From positions 62,001-126,000 of the forward strand of contig JAVBRD010000010.1 of the NCBI GenBank assembly GCA_031548365.1: DNA of 64,000 bases, written 5' to 3'. Below are positions 1 to 7,337 of the stretch, piece by piece. The notes beneath the pieces were generated by a model, which was not told where the DNA came from, did not search any database, and saw only the letters and a list, made by a program, of their open reading frames with translations. Both the position numbers and the translations under genes were made by a program. This DNA is from JAVBRD01 sp031548365 (GTDB lineage Bacteria > Bacillota > Clostridia > Christensenellales > UBA1750). Within the stretch, counting starts at the first letter, position 1. Every line of letters starts with the position of its first letter.

Positions 1-111
1 GCTGTCTTTGACTTCCATCAGCCCGGACACGGTATCCCAGCGTCCCTCGCCTCCCATCAACGATTCGTAGACAAGCTTCATGGCGACATGGCGAGCGGAG
101 GTTCTGGACAA
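1..111 (-). CDS. nusB: NusB, N-terminal part, cut by window edge
   Basis: The first 37 codons of a transcription antitermination factor NusB-like protein run off the left edge. The start is a TTG at 111-109 preceded at good spacing by GAGGAG; the translation begins with S-R-T-S-A-R-H-V-A-M-K-L-V-Y-E, which fits the RNA-binding N-terminus of NusB. NusB with S10 (NusE) binds boxA RNA and supports rRNA antitermination. The gene follows the DUF2273 gene by 5 bases as the last visible member of the Asp23/AmaP/DUF2273 operon, an order common in clostridia, and that context is half of the evidence. The C-terminal part lies outside the window. Confidence 0.75.
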   Translation of the reverse strand, partial: MSRTSARHVAMKLVYESLMGGEGRWDTVSGLMEVKDS

Positions 112-116
112 AAGAA

Positions 117-383
117 TCAATCTCCTCGGTCTTCGTCTGTGTCTTCCCTGTTTGTTGGTCTTTCGTATCCCAGGTATCGCTTGAATGGTGCGAAAATGTG
201 GAGCAAAACCCCCACAGCCGTGCCAAGGCCGGTTAGAACCAGAAGCAGCAGCGTCTGAAAAAAGCCGATCGTCAGCATGAGTACGGCGGCAGTGAAGCCG
301 ATAACTCCGCCGCAAATCGGGTACGCGTAGCGCTTGAGGAATCGCCCAATCGTGCATCCATACTCAGTTCTCATCGCGGCCAC
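117..383 (-). CDS. DUF2273 small membrane protein
   Basis: An 88-residue protein with two close hydrophobic segments (about residues 19-38 and 41-64) and a charged C-terminal tail rich in D, E and R. This is the usual form of DUF2273 proteins, which accompany Asp23-family envelope proteins in Firmicutes. Its biochemical role is not established. It starts two bases after the stop of the AmaP gene and is followed directly by nusB, so it is surely co-transcribed. An internal ATG at codon 4 is an alternative start. The family call rests on topology and neighbours more than on a sharp motif. Confidence 0.75.
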   Translation of the reverse strand: MAAMRTEYGCTIGRFLKRYAYPICGGVIGFTAAVLMLTIGFFQTLLLLVLTGLGTAVGVLLHIFAPFKRYLGYERPTNREDTDEDRGD

Positions 384-385
384 CG

Positions 386-934
386 CTAATGAACGCGGCT
401 GGGTGTCGGCACGGTGACTGGATGCACGCGGTCAAAAAACACCAACACTTCTTTGACCGCGATGCCTCCCGTTTCTGATACGTACTCGCGGATCTCGGTT
501 TGCAGCTCGGACGCCAGTGCAGGGACTTGCACGTCGCCGGCAACACTGGCTTTGACGCGTATGCAAAGCCCGCCTTCGCTTTGCGCGATCACGGTCTGCA
601 CGTCTTTGATGTCCTGGTGGCGTGAAACGACGCGCTGCGCCATGGCGTTGATGGCGGAACCGGAGAGAAGCACCTGCCCGTTTTCAGTTGAGAGCACTGT
701 GAATGTCTGCTCCTGACGACTGCGCCGCATGAACGCCAAATAAAAGCCGATCACAGAAAAGAGCAGCGAAACCACACCGATTGTGGCGCAAAGAAGCACG
801 TTATCAACTTGCCATACAATACCCAAGACAGCCATAACGCAAAACCCAAACGCAGACAAAAACACCAGCGATGAAACGAGCAGGAAACAAACCAGAAGCA
901 CGCGCTTTGGTCCTGATATGCTCATGACATTCAC
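386..934 (-). CDS. amaP: AmaP-like Asp23 membrane anchor protein
   Basis: A 182-residue protein with two N-terminal membrane segments (about residues 12-42 and 46-68) followed by a soluble alpha/beta domain of the Asp23 type. In staphylococci AmaP holds the abundant Asp23 protein at the membrane, and both are linked to cell-envelope stress. Here it lies one base after the Asp23/Gls24 gene and just before DUF2273, the standard order. The C-terminal half has the alternating hydrophobic pattern and EVLVFFDRV end expected for this domain. Identity is supported by topology and synteny together. Confidence 0.8.
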   Translation of the reverse strand: MNVMSISGPKRVLLVCFLLVSSLVFLSAFGFCVMAVLGIVWQVDNVLLCATIGVVSLLFSVIGFYLAFMRRSRQEQTFTVLSTENGQVLLSGSAINAMAQRVVSRHQDIKDVQTVIAQSEGGLCIRVKASVAGDVQVPALASELQTEIREYVSETGGIAVKEVLVFFDRVHPVTVPTPSRVH

Positions 935-935
935 C

Positions 936-1361
936 CTATTTCACGCGCGGCGGCGCGGGCGGCTCAATCTCCTGGATTTCCTTGTCTTTGTCCTTGGGGT
1001 GTCTGACCCCCATCACGTGGACATTGACTTCCACGCAGCGAAGGCCCGTCATGGTTTCAACAGCTTTTTTGACGTTCTCCTGAAGGTTCTCGGCAACCTC
1101 GGGAATTCGCACGCCATACTCGAGATAGACATACAGATCAATGGCCGCCTCGCTGTTGCCTACCTCAACGCGAACCCCCTTGGACAGGTTTTTCCTGCCG
1201 ATCATCTCAGCAATCCCGCCGACGATGTTGCTGCTCATGCCAAGCACACCCGGGATCTCCATCGCGGCGAGACCGGCGATGACCGAGACGACTTCATCGG
1301 CAAACGAAATGGTGCCGAGGCTGTCGGTTTCCACTGTTGTCATGTTGTTCTCTTCGCTCAT
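936..1361 (-). CDS. Asp23/Gls24 family envelope stress protein
   Basis: A 141-residue soluble protein with the Asp23/Gls24 pattern: T-I-S-F-A-D-E-V-V-S-V-I-A-G-L-A-A near residue 16, then an S-K-G-V-R-V-E-V stretch and a C-terminal V-E-V-N-V-H-V-M-G-V strand. The ATG at 1361 is chosen over a longer reading because GGAGGTG lies directly upstream and a strong promoter (1393-1421) lies just beyond it, so translation from 1421 would begin inside the promoter. Family members are small abundant proteins tied to envelope and alkaline stress. It heads the operon that continues with amaP, DUF2273 and nusB. Confidence 0.9.
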   Translation of the reverse strand: MSEENNMTTVETDSLGTISFADEVVSVIAGLAAMEIPGVLGMSSNIVGGIAEMIGRKNLSKGVRVEVGNSEAAIDLYVYLEYGVRIPEVAENLQENVKKAVETMTGLRCVEVNVHVMGVRHPKDKDKEIQEIEPPAPPRVK

Positions 1362-1392
1362 CGTGCACACCTCCACGTTGTTATTCAAGGAT

Positions 1393-1421
1393 ATCATAGC
1401 AGAATTAACCCCGATTGACAA
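1393..1421 (-). promoter_or_regulatory. Sigma-A type promoter for the Asp23 operon
   Basis: On the minus strand, TTGTCA (1421-1416) is followed by a 17-base spacer and TATGAT (1398-1393). Each box matches the vegetative consensus at five of six bases. It sits about 30 bases before the Asp23 ATG. Confidence 0.75.
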
Positions 1422-1428
1422 TTCTTAT

Positions 1429-1614
1429 TCATTCGTCATTGTTCGTGACCGGCAGGACGGCGTCGTCAATGGTCAGCGTTCTGTAGTTCTCTTCGCCCAT
1501 GACGCACTTCATGCAGTTGTCGCACTTCTTTTTTTCATCAAGATCGCAACGTTCGCACTCGCCGCAGGAATCACATATTTTGGTTTCATCAAGATCGCAC
1601 GGCTTATTGTCCAT
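1429..1614 (-). CDS. Tiny cysteine-rich protein with a duplicated Cys motif
   Basis: A 61-residue acidic protein holding nine cysteines within about 35 residues. Two copies of one unit follow each other: C-D-L-D-E-T-K-I-C-D-S-C-G-E-C and C-D-L-D-E-K-K-K-C-D-N-C-M-K-C, so each copy carries C-x2-C-x2-C spacing that suits zinc or an iron-sulfur centre. The ATG at 1614 is chosen because GGGGGGTGATT precedes it; the longer reading lacks a ribosome site. It lies between typA and the Asp23 operon on the same strand. I recognise no named family, and metal binding is inference from the cysteines only. Confidence 0.75.
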   Translation of the reverse strand: MDNKPCDLDETKICDSCGECERCDLDEKKKCDNCMKCVMGEENYRTLTIDDAVLPVTNNDE

Positions 1615-1704
1615 GCCAATCACCCCCCTCGACGCTACTTTTGCGCATTCTTCGTACATTATGTAAAACCTGTCGGCAGATATGACACATTCTGCGCGTT
1701 CTCC

Positions 1705-3534
1705 CTACGCGTCCTTTTTCCGCGCGTTGATGCGCATACGCTGCGTGGCGTCCAAAACGCGCTTGCGCAGACGGATGGACTGCGGGGTGATTTCGCACAG
1801 TTCGTCGTCCTCAAGAAACTCCAGCGACTCCTCAAGCGTGGGCGGAGTGATGGGTTTCAGGCGAAGCGAATCGTCGGCGGACGAGCTGCGCATGTTGGTC
1901 AAATGCTTCGTACGGCAGACATTGACCTCAATATCACCCGCTCGGGCGTTGCGCCCAACGATCATGCCCGCGTAAACCGGCATACCTGCCGTGATGAAGA
2001 GCGAACCGCGTTCCTGCGCGTAGAAAAGACCGTACTGTGTGGCCACTCCCGTCTCAAACGCCACAAGGGAACCCACGGGGCGGCGCTCAATTTCGCCATG
2101 GTAGGGCTCATAGCCGTCAAAAATGGTGTTCATGATGCCCTCGCCGCGTGTATCGGTTAAAAAGTCCGAGCGGTAGCCGAACAGGCCCCGCGCTGGAATG
2201 CGGAACTCTAGTCGGACGCGCCCTTCGCCGTGCATGGACTGGAGCACGCCCTTTCGGCGCCCAAGCTCCTGTATTACATTGCCCGAATACTCCGCGGGCA
2301 CGTCCACGAGCACGATCTCCATGGGCTCGCACTTGACGCCGTCGATCTCCTGATAAAGCACCTCGGGCTTGGACACCGCGAACTCATACTCCTGGCGGCG
2401 CATGTTCTCAATCAAGATGGAGAGGTGAAGCTCTCCCCTTCCGCAAATCTCAAAAGCGTCAGTTGATTCGGTGTCAAACATGCGCAGGGAGACGTCGGTC
2501 AAAAGCTCGCGTTCAAGGCGCGCGCGCAGGTGACGACTCGTGACATATTTACCTTCTTTGCCCGCGTAAGGCGAATCGTTGACCTGAAACGTCATGCGGA
2601 CAGTCGGTTCGGAAATTTTGACAAAAGGCAGCGCTTCTGGAACGGCCGGGTCTACGACGGTCTGCCCGATGCTGATGTCCTCGCTGCCAACGAACGCCAC
2701 AATGTCGCCCGCCGCAACCTCATCGACCGCGACGCGCTCAAGACCGTCAAACGTGTACAGCGCAACGAGGCGCGTTGACGGGAATACGTCTGCGTGGCCG
2801 TGCGTGACACGGGTGACGATCATGTTTTTTCGCGCTGTTCCGCGTTCGATGCGGCCGATCCCGATGCGGCCAACGTACTCGGAGAAGTCAATGGTTGAAA
2901 TGAGCGCTTGAAGCGGGCCTTCCGGGTCGACGGCGGGCGCGGGCACGTATTTAAGGATCGCGTCGAACAGGGGCGTAAGGCTTGTTCCCGGATCTTGCCA
3001 CTCAAGCGAGCAAGTGCCGTCCCTTCCGGACGCGAACAAGAACGGGCAGTCCAGCTGTGTGTCGTCGGCGTGAAGGTCGATCATCAGGCTGAGGATCTCA
3101 TCAATGACCTCCTCGGGGCGCGCGTCGGATCGGTCGATCTTGTTGACGACGACGAGTACGCGGTGACCGAGCTCAAGCGCTTTTCGGAGCACGAAACGTG
3201 TCTGCGGCATCGCGCCCTCAAACGCGTCCACCAGCAGGATGACGCCTTGCACCATCTTGAGAACGCGCTCGACTTCGCCGCCGAAGTCCGCGTGGCCCGG
3301 CGTGTCGACAATATTGATCTTGGTGCCCTGATAATGAATGGCCGTATTCTTTGCCAAAATAGTGATGCCGCGCTCACGCTCAATGTCGTTTGAGTCCATG
3401 ACGCGCTCCGCGACAGTTTGGTTGTCTCTGAACGTACCTGCCTGGCGGAGCATTTGATCGACGAGCGTGGTCTTGCCATGATCGACGTGTGCGATGATGG
3501 CGATGTTGCGAATATCGCTGCGAACAGTGTTCAA
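1705..3534 (-). CDS. typA: GTPase TypA/BipA
   Basis: A 609-residue translational GTPase of the normal TypA length. All G motifs are visible: A-H-V-D-H-G-K-T-T-L (residues 15-24), G-I-T-I-L-A-K-N-T switch region, D-T-P-G-H-A-D-F-G-G, and N-K-I-D-R. After the G domain come the EF-G-like domains and the TypA-specific C-terminus. TypA binds the ribosome and aids large-subunit assembly, especially in cold or stress. The start is a TTG (3534) with AAAGGAG seven bases upstream. It follows prfC by 28 bases on the same strand, so the two translational GTPases are probably co-transcribed. Confidence 0.96.
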   Translation of the reverse strand: MNTVRSDIRNIAIIAHVDHGKTTLVDQMLRQAGTFRDNQTVAERVMDSNDIERERGITILAKNTAIHYQGTKINIVDTPGHADFGGEVERVLKMVQGVILLVDAFEGAMPQTRFVLRKALELGHRVLVVVNKIDRSDARPEEVIDEILSLMIDLHADDTQLDCPFLFASGRDGTCSLEWQDPGTSLTPLFDAILKYVPAPAVDPEGPLQALISTIDFSEYVGRIGIGRIERGTARKNMIVTRVTHGHADVFPSTRLVALYTFDGLERVAVDEVAAGDIVAFVGSEDISIGQTVVDPAVPEALPFVKISEPTVRMTFQVNDSPYAGKEGKYVTSRHLRARLERELLTDVSLRMFDTESTDAFEICGRGELHLSILIENMRRQEYEFAVSKPEVLYQEIDGVKCEPMEIVLVDVPAEYSGNVIQELGRRKGVLQSMHGEGRVRLEFRIPARGLFGYRSDFLTDTRGEGIMNTIFDGYEPYHGEIERRPVGSLVAFETGVATQYGLFYAQERGSLFITAGMPVYAGMIVGRNARAGDIEVNVCRTKHLTNMRSSSADDSLRLKPITPPTLEESLEFLEDDELCEITPQSIRLRKRVLDATQRMRINARKKDA

Positions 3535-3562
3535 AGTAAAACTCCTTTATTCTTCAAAAGCG

Positions 3563-5176
3563 CTATGAGAGGCTGCGCGGCGCGACATCGGACAGCTCGA
3601 GGCCCTTGTTGTTGTCCTGCGCCCATCGCACCGACCACTCATTTTCAAACAGTAGGACGTGGTTGTCCCAGCGGTCATAGGCGATCATGGTTGTGCTGGT
3701 CAGCTTAAGTTTTTTCAGGTCGTCCGCGGCTACTCCCGCCGGCAACCCCGTGATCCACGCGACTTTTTGGAAACCGAGCGTATCGCGCTTGATTTCTACG
3801 CCGTACTCGCCTTGCAATCGGTATTCAAGCACCTCAAACTGCAAGATGCCCACGACGCCGACGATGAGCTGTTCAAGTCCGATGTCGGTCCTTCGGAAAG
3901 TCTGGATCGCGCCTTCCTCGGATAGCTGCGTCACGCCTTTGACGAACTGCTTTCTCTTCAGCGAATCTATGGGCGACACGCGAGCGAAGTGTTCTGGCGC
4001 GAAAACGGGAATGCCTTCGTAGTGAACCGGCTTTCCGGATGAGAGCGCATCGCCCAAACGGAATAATCCGGGGTCAAACAACCCCACGATGTCCCCGGGA
4101 TACGCCTCGTCAATCATCGCGCGCTCGTCGGCCATGAACTGCTGCGGCTGAGCGAGCTTGATGGGTTTTGCGCTGCCGGAATGCCACACTTCCATACCCT
4201 TAGCAAAGCGGCCTGAGCATACGCGCATAAACGCGATGCGGTCACGGTGAGCGGGGTTCATATTGGCCTGAATTTTGAAGATAAAACCGGTGAAATCCGG
4301 CGTGTCCGGTGGAATTTCACCCTCCGCTGCCGAGCGCCCAGCGGGCGGGTGCGTGTACTTGAGAAAACGCTCCAAAAAGGGCGCGACACCGAAGTTGTTC
4401 ATCGCGCTGCCGAAGAATACAGGCGTCAGCTCTCCGCGCGTGACGCGCGAAAGGTCAAGCTCATCCCCCGCGCCTTCCAGAAGCTCAACCTCTGAGAGCA
4501 AAGTGTCGACGTAGCTTCCGTCGATGGCGTCACGCAGCTGGCCGAGGGGCACAGTTGTCGCGGATGCCACTGTTTGACCGTGGTTACCGCCTTGGTAGAG
4601 CTCGACGTTCTTCTCATCTAGGAAGTAGACGCCCTGAAAGTCGCCGTGTACGCCGATCGGCCAGTTAATCGGGCATGCGCGTATTCCCAGAACGCGCTCA
4701 AGCTCTTCAAGCAGCTCGAAAGGGTCACGGCACGCGCGGTCAAGTTTGTTGATGTATGTAAAAATCGGTATCCCGCGCATCCGGCAAACGTGGAAAAGCT
4801 TGACCGTTTGTTCCTCCACGCCCTTGGCCGCGTCGATGAGCATGACCGCTGAATCAGCTGCAACAAGCGTTCTGTACGTATCCTCTGAAAAATCCTGATG
4901 TCCGGGAGTATCAAGGATGTTAACGCGGAACCCCTCGTAATCAAACGCCATCACAGACGACGCGACGGAGATGCCGCGTTGTTTTTCAATTTCCATCCAG
5001 TCGGACGTCGCGTGGCGCGCGGCCTTGCGCGCTTTGACCGAACCAGCCATTCGAATAGCGCCACCGTACAGCAGCAACTTTTCGGTGAGCGTGGTTTTCC
5101 CCGCGTCGGGATGCGAAATTATGGCGAATGTTCGCCGCCTCGCGATCTCCGCGTTCAGTGTTTCCTGCGCCGTCAT
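3563..5176 (-). CDS. prfC: Peptide chain release factor 3
   Basis: A 537-residue GTPase that recycles RF1/RF2 from the ribosome after termination. The P-loop S-H-P-D-A-G-K-T-T-L-T (residues 21-31), switch R-G-I-S-V-A-S-S-V-M, D-T-P-G-H-Q-D-F-S-E-D-T-Y-R and N-K-L-D-R are all present, and the HPDAGKTT form with the QDFSEDTYR motif separates RF3 from EF-G and TypA. Length matches the family (about 530). The ATG follows GGGGGAG, and a sigma-A type promoter lies at 5215-5243. Confidence 0.96.
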   Translation of the reverse strand: MTAQETLNAEIARRRTFAIISHPDAGKTTLTEKLLLYGGAIRMAGSVKARKAARHATSDWMEIEKQRGISVASSVMAFDYEGFRVNILDTPGHQDFSEDTYRTLVAADSAVMLIDAAKGVEEQTVKLFHVCRMRGIPIFTYINKLDRACRDPFELLEELERVLGIRACPINWPIGVHGDFQGVYFLDEKNVELYQGGNHGQTVASATTVPLGQLRDAIDGSYVDTLLSEVELLEGAGDELDLSRVTRGELTPVFFGSAMNNFGVAPFLERFLKYTHPPAGRSAAEGEIPPDTPDFTGFIFKIQANMNPAHRDRIAFMRVCSGRFAKGMEVWHSGSAKPIKLAQPQQFMADERAMIDEAYPGDIVGLFDPGLFRLGDALSSGKPVHYEGIPVFAPEHFARVSPIDSLKRKQFVKGVTQLSEEGAIQTFRRTDIGLEQLIVGVVGILQFEVLEYRLQGEYGVEIKRDTLGFQKVAWITGLPAGVAADDLKKLKLTSTTMIAYDRWDNHVLLFENEWSVRWAQDNNKGLELSDVAPRSLS

Positions 5177-5214
5177 GGATCTCCCCCGATTGGTGCCAGA
5201 TTTGTAACCCTATT

Positions 5215-5243
5215 ATTTTATCCCTAAAGCGCTGTGTTGTCAA
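5215..5243 (-). promoter_or_regulatory. Sigma-A type promoter for prfC-typA
   Basis: On the minus strand a perfect TTGACA (5243-5238), a 17-base spacer and TAAAAT (5220-5215), about 40 bases before the prfC start. Confidence 0.75.
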
Positions 5244-5264
5244 ACATTCGGCTTGCCAAAATAA

Positions 5265-5299
5265 GCAATGACTCGAAACGCGCGTTTTCGAGTCATTGC
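5265..5299 (-). terminator. Intrinsic terminator after the URO-D-like gene
   Basis: A 14-bp perfect stem (5265-5278 with 5286-5299) with a 7-base loop. On the minus strand it is followed by TTATTTT. A further 9-bp outer pairing (AAATAAGCA with TGCTTATTT, the right copy spanning the stop codon at 5312) nests around it. Confidence 0.75.
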
Positions 5300-5311
5300 G
5301 TGGCGCACTGC

Positions 5312-6382
5312 TTATTTCCATCGCTCAATCCGCTTGACGATCGTCTCCGCTTCATCAGCAGTTTTGATGCCCCCGATGTGCGCAAACCAAACGCCTTCGG
5401 GCTTGAGCGTCTCAAAAACGAGCGGAAGCTCGCTTGCGTCGATGCCAAGATGAACGCCTTTGTGTGCGGCCTGTATCTGCTGGTAAACCTTGATCCAACG
5501 GCGGTAACCCTCATTGCCCGCTCCGCATACCCATTGCACGGCGTTGAGTTCGGGAATGGCAAGAAGGGATGGCAGATGGCGGAGCGCGCCCGGACCGTCG
5601 AGATGATAGATGGAGCGCTCGTAGAAACGGCACTCATCCACGATGCCCGGCAGGAAGACATCGTCGAACATGTCCTTTGAGATCATGCAGGAGAAATCGT
5701 TGGATGGGATGTAGTAGCGGCCCGGGTGCGTCAGCCCGATCCATGATGTTGCGGGCATATCTGCAGCGCGAATCATGTCATAGAAGTAATCATATGCTTG
5801 GTAGTATTCCTTCTGGCAGATGGGCAGGAGCGCTTTGACGCGTTCCAAGTTGTCAATCATGTCCGTCGCGAGGTTTTGGGGATCTCTCAAGGCAGCGACG
5901 TGGTCACCGCCCGGGTGAAAATCGGTTAACCCAACGATGAAACGTCCTTTTCCGCGCTCGATGAGCAGCTGTGTGAAGCGCTCCATCACGCGGAAAAGAG
6001 GGTGATTCATGTCCAACCGCGCCTGCGGTTCATCGCTCTCCCAGTCGTGGATGCAAGGCTCGGACCAAGTCGTTGTCTCTCCGTACTCATAGGGACAACC
6101 GCACCATGCGCTGAAAATTTCAGGACCCAGGTTTGGCCAGACGATGGGAAGCGCGTCATACGCCCACACGCGGTTCTCAAGCGAAAGCGCAAGCTGCTCG
6201 GAGCGAAAGTCGACATCAAGCCAGCGTTCCTTGTGTGTCGCATAGGTTTTCGACGGAACGGTCACAGGCCTCTCAGCGGGCAACGAAATGCTCACCGGCG
6301 GGCGGTCCAGCATTTGGCCGTGGAAAAAAGCTTCAATTCTTTGTTGAGTTTTATCATAGTCGGGCTTGAGTGTAAAGGTCAT
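5312..6382 (-). CDS. Uroporphyrinogen decarboxylase-fold protein (URO-D/MtaA-like), substrate unknown
   Basis: A 356-residue protein of the URO-D superfamily, which includes heme-pathway HemE and many cobamide-linked methyltransferases. Visible are the N-terminal Y-D-K-T-Q-Q-R-I-E-A-F-F-H-G-Q unit, a central G-L-T-D-F-H-P-G-G-D-H segment and the late Y-H-L-D-G-P-G-A-L-R-H strand-loop typical of the non-HemE branch. I see no HemE-specific signature, so heme synthesis is unlikely. The start ATG at 6382 is set by GGAGGG eight bases upstream. The gene stands alone, divergent from an ABC ATPase, with a terminator after it. The substrate cannot be read from sequence. Confidence 0.75.
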   Translation of the reverse strand: MTFTLKPDYDKTQQRIEAFFHGQMLDRPPVSISLPAERPVTVPSKTYATHKERWLDVDFRSEQLALSLENRVWAYDALPIVWPNLGPEIFSAWCGCPYEYGETTTWSEPCIHDWESDEPQARLDMNHPLFRVMERFTQLLIERGKGRFIVGLTDFHPGGDHVAALRDPQNLATDMIDNLERVKALLPICQKEYYQAYDYFYDMIRAADMPATSWIGLTHPGRYYIPSNDFSCMISKDMFDDVFLPGIVDECRFYERSIYHLDGPGALRHLPSLLAIPELNAVQWVCGAGNEGYRRWIKVYQQIQAAHKGVHLGIDASELPLVFETLKPEGVWFAHIGGIKTADEAETIVKRIERWK

Positions 6383-6414
6383 GTAAAGGCCCTCCATTTT
6401 ATTGTTCGGTTTCA

Positions 6415-6430
6415 GCGGAATATATTCCGC
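6415..6430. promoter_or_regulatory. Perfect 16-bp palindrome between divergent genes, possible operator
   Basis: GCGGAATATATTCCGC is its own reverse complement. It lies 33 bases before the URO-D-like start and 75 bases before the ABC ATPase start, a normal place for a repressor site controlling either or both genes. TTTC and GAAA flank it almost symmetrically, offset by one base. No matching regulator gene is adjacent. Confidence 0.5.
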
Positions 6431-6505
6431 GAAAACAGCGTTGTATCCTGCATACGCGCACGCGGTTTGCGCAACATTGTGAAGAACCATTCAAAGGAGG
6501 CCACC

Positions 6506-7174
6506 ATGGGCGATATGATTGTGCTCGAAGGCATTGGCAAGCGCTATTCGGCCGGAGGGAGCGAGTTTCCGGTTCTTGAAGGTGTTGATCTGCGCGTATC
6601 TCGAGGTGAGTTTGTCGCGGTTATCGGCTCGTCCGGCAGCGGAAAGACAACGCTCATGAACATCGTCGGTTGCCTGGACACGCCCAGCGAAGGACGCTAC
6701 GCGCTCGATGGAGTGGACATCACATCGCTTCATGGCGATGAGTTGTCCCGCGTTCGGAACATCAAAATCGGCTTCATCTTTCAAGGTTTCAACCTCCTCG
6801 GCAAGCTGACAGCGCTTGAGAATGTCGAATTGCCTCTCGTCTACCGCGGCCTTCCCGCGCAGGACAGGCGCGAACGCGCGGAGAACGCGCTAGAGAGCGT
6901 GGGGCTGTGCGACCGGATGAAGCACAAACCAGGCCAATTGTCGGGAGGCCAGCAACAGCGCGTCGCCATCGCGCGCGCGCTCGCTTCCCGTCCATCACTC
7001 ATATTGGCTGATGAACCCACCGGCAGTCTTGATACGCGTGCCGGTAACGAGGTCATCTCGCTCCTTGCGCGCATGAATAGCAGCGGGACGACCATCATGA
7101 TGATCACACACGATCCCGCGATTGCCTCAAGGGCCGTACGTCAGGTGCGGATTGTTGACGGTAAGTGCTTATAA
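6506..7174 (+). CDS. ABC transporter ATP-binding protein, LolD/MacB type, without partner
   Basis: A 222-residue ATPase with Walker A G-S-S-G-S-G-K-T-T (about 41-49), Q-loop F-Q-G-F-N-L-L, signature L-S-G-G-Q-Q-Q-R and Walker B I-L-A-D-E-P-T-G-S-L-D, followed by the switch H of T-H-D. The N-L-L-G-K-L-T-A-L-E-N-V-E-L-P-L run is typical of the LolD/MacB/FtsE branch, which drives FtsX-fold permeases for lipoprotein, peptide or drug export. The ATG at 6506 follows AAAGGAGG. No permease is adjacent: the next gene is a CofE-like ligase with its own promoter. A permease and adaptor lacking an ATPase exist at 58415-60554, but a link is only a guess. Confidence 0.92.
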   Translation: MGDMIVLEGIGKRYSAGGSEFPVLEGVDLRVSRGEFVAVIGSSGSGKTTLMNIVGCLDTPSEGRYALDGVDITSLHGDELSRVRNIKIGFIFQGFNLLGKLTALENVELPLVYRGLPAQDRRERAENALESVGLCDRMKHKPGQLSGGQQQRVAIARALASRPSLILADEPTGSLDTRAGNEVISLLARMNSSGTTIMMITHDPAIASRAVRQVRIVDGKCL

Positions 7175-7239
7175 TGCTGAATGATCTCTCACAAATACGA
7201 ATGATCATACGTTTATTTCCGAACATTCGTCTCAAACGG

Positions 7240-7268
7240 TAGACATGAAAAAGAGTCTGCGATATATT
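7240..7268 (+). promoter_or_regulatory. Sigma-A type promoter for the CofE-like gene
   Basis: TAGACA (7240-7245), a 17-base spacer and TATATT (7263-7268); each box is five of six to consensus. It lies about 70 bases before the start. Confidence 0.6.
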
Positions 7269-7337
7269 ATCTCCGGGCATCAAGCTTTGCGCTGATGTTC
7301 GGCGTACGTCCAGCAGACGAAAGGACAGGTAAATGCC

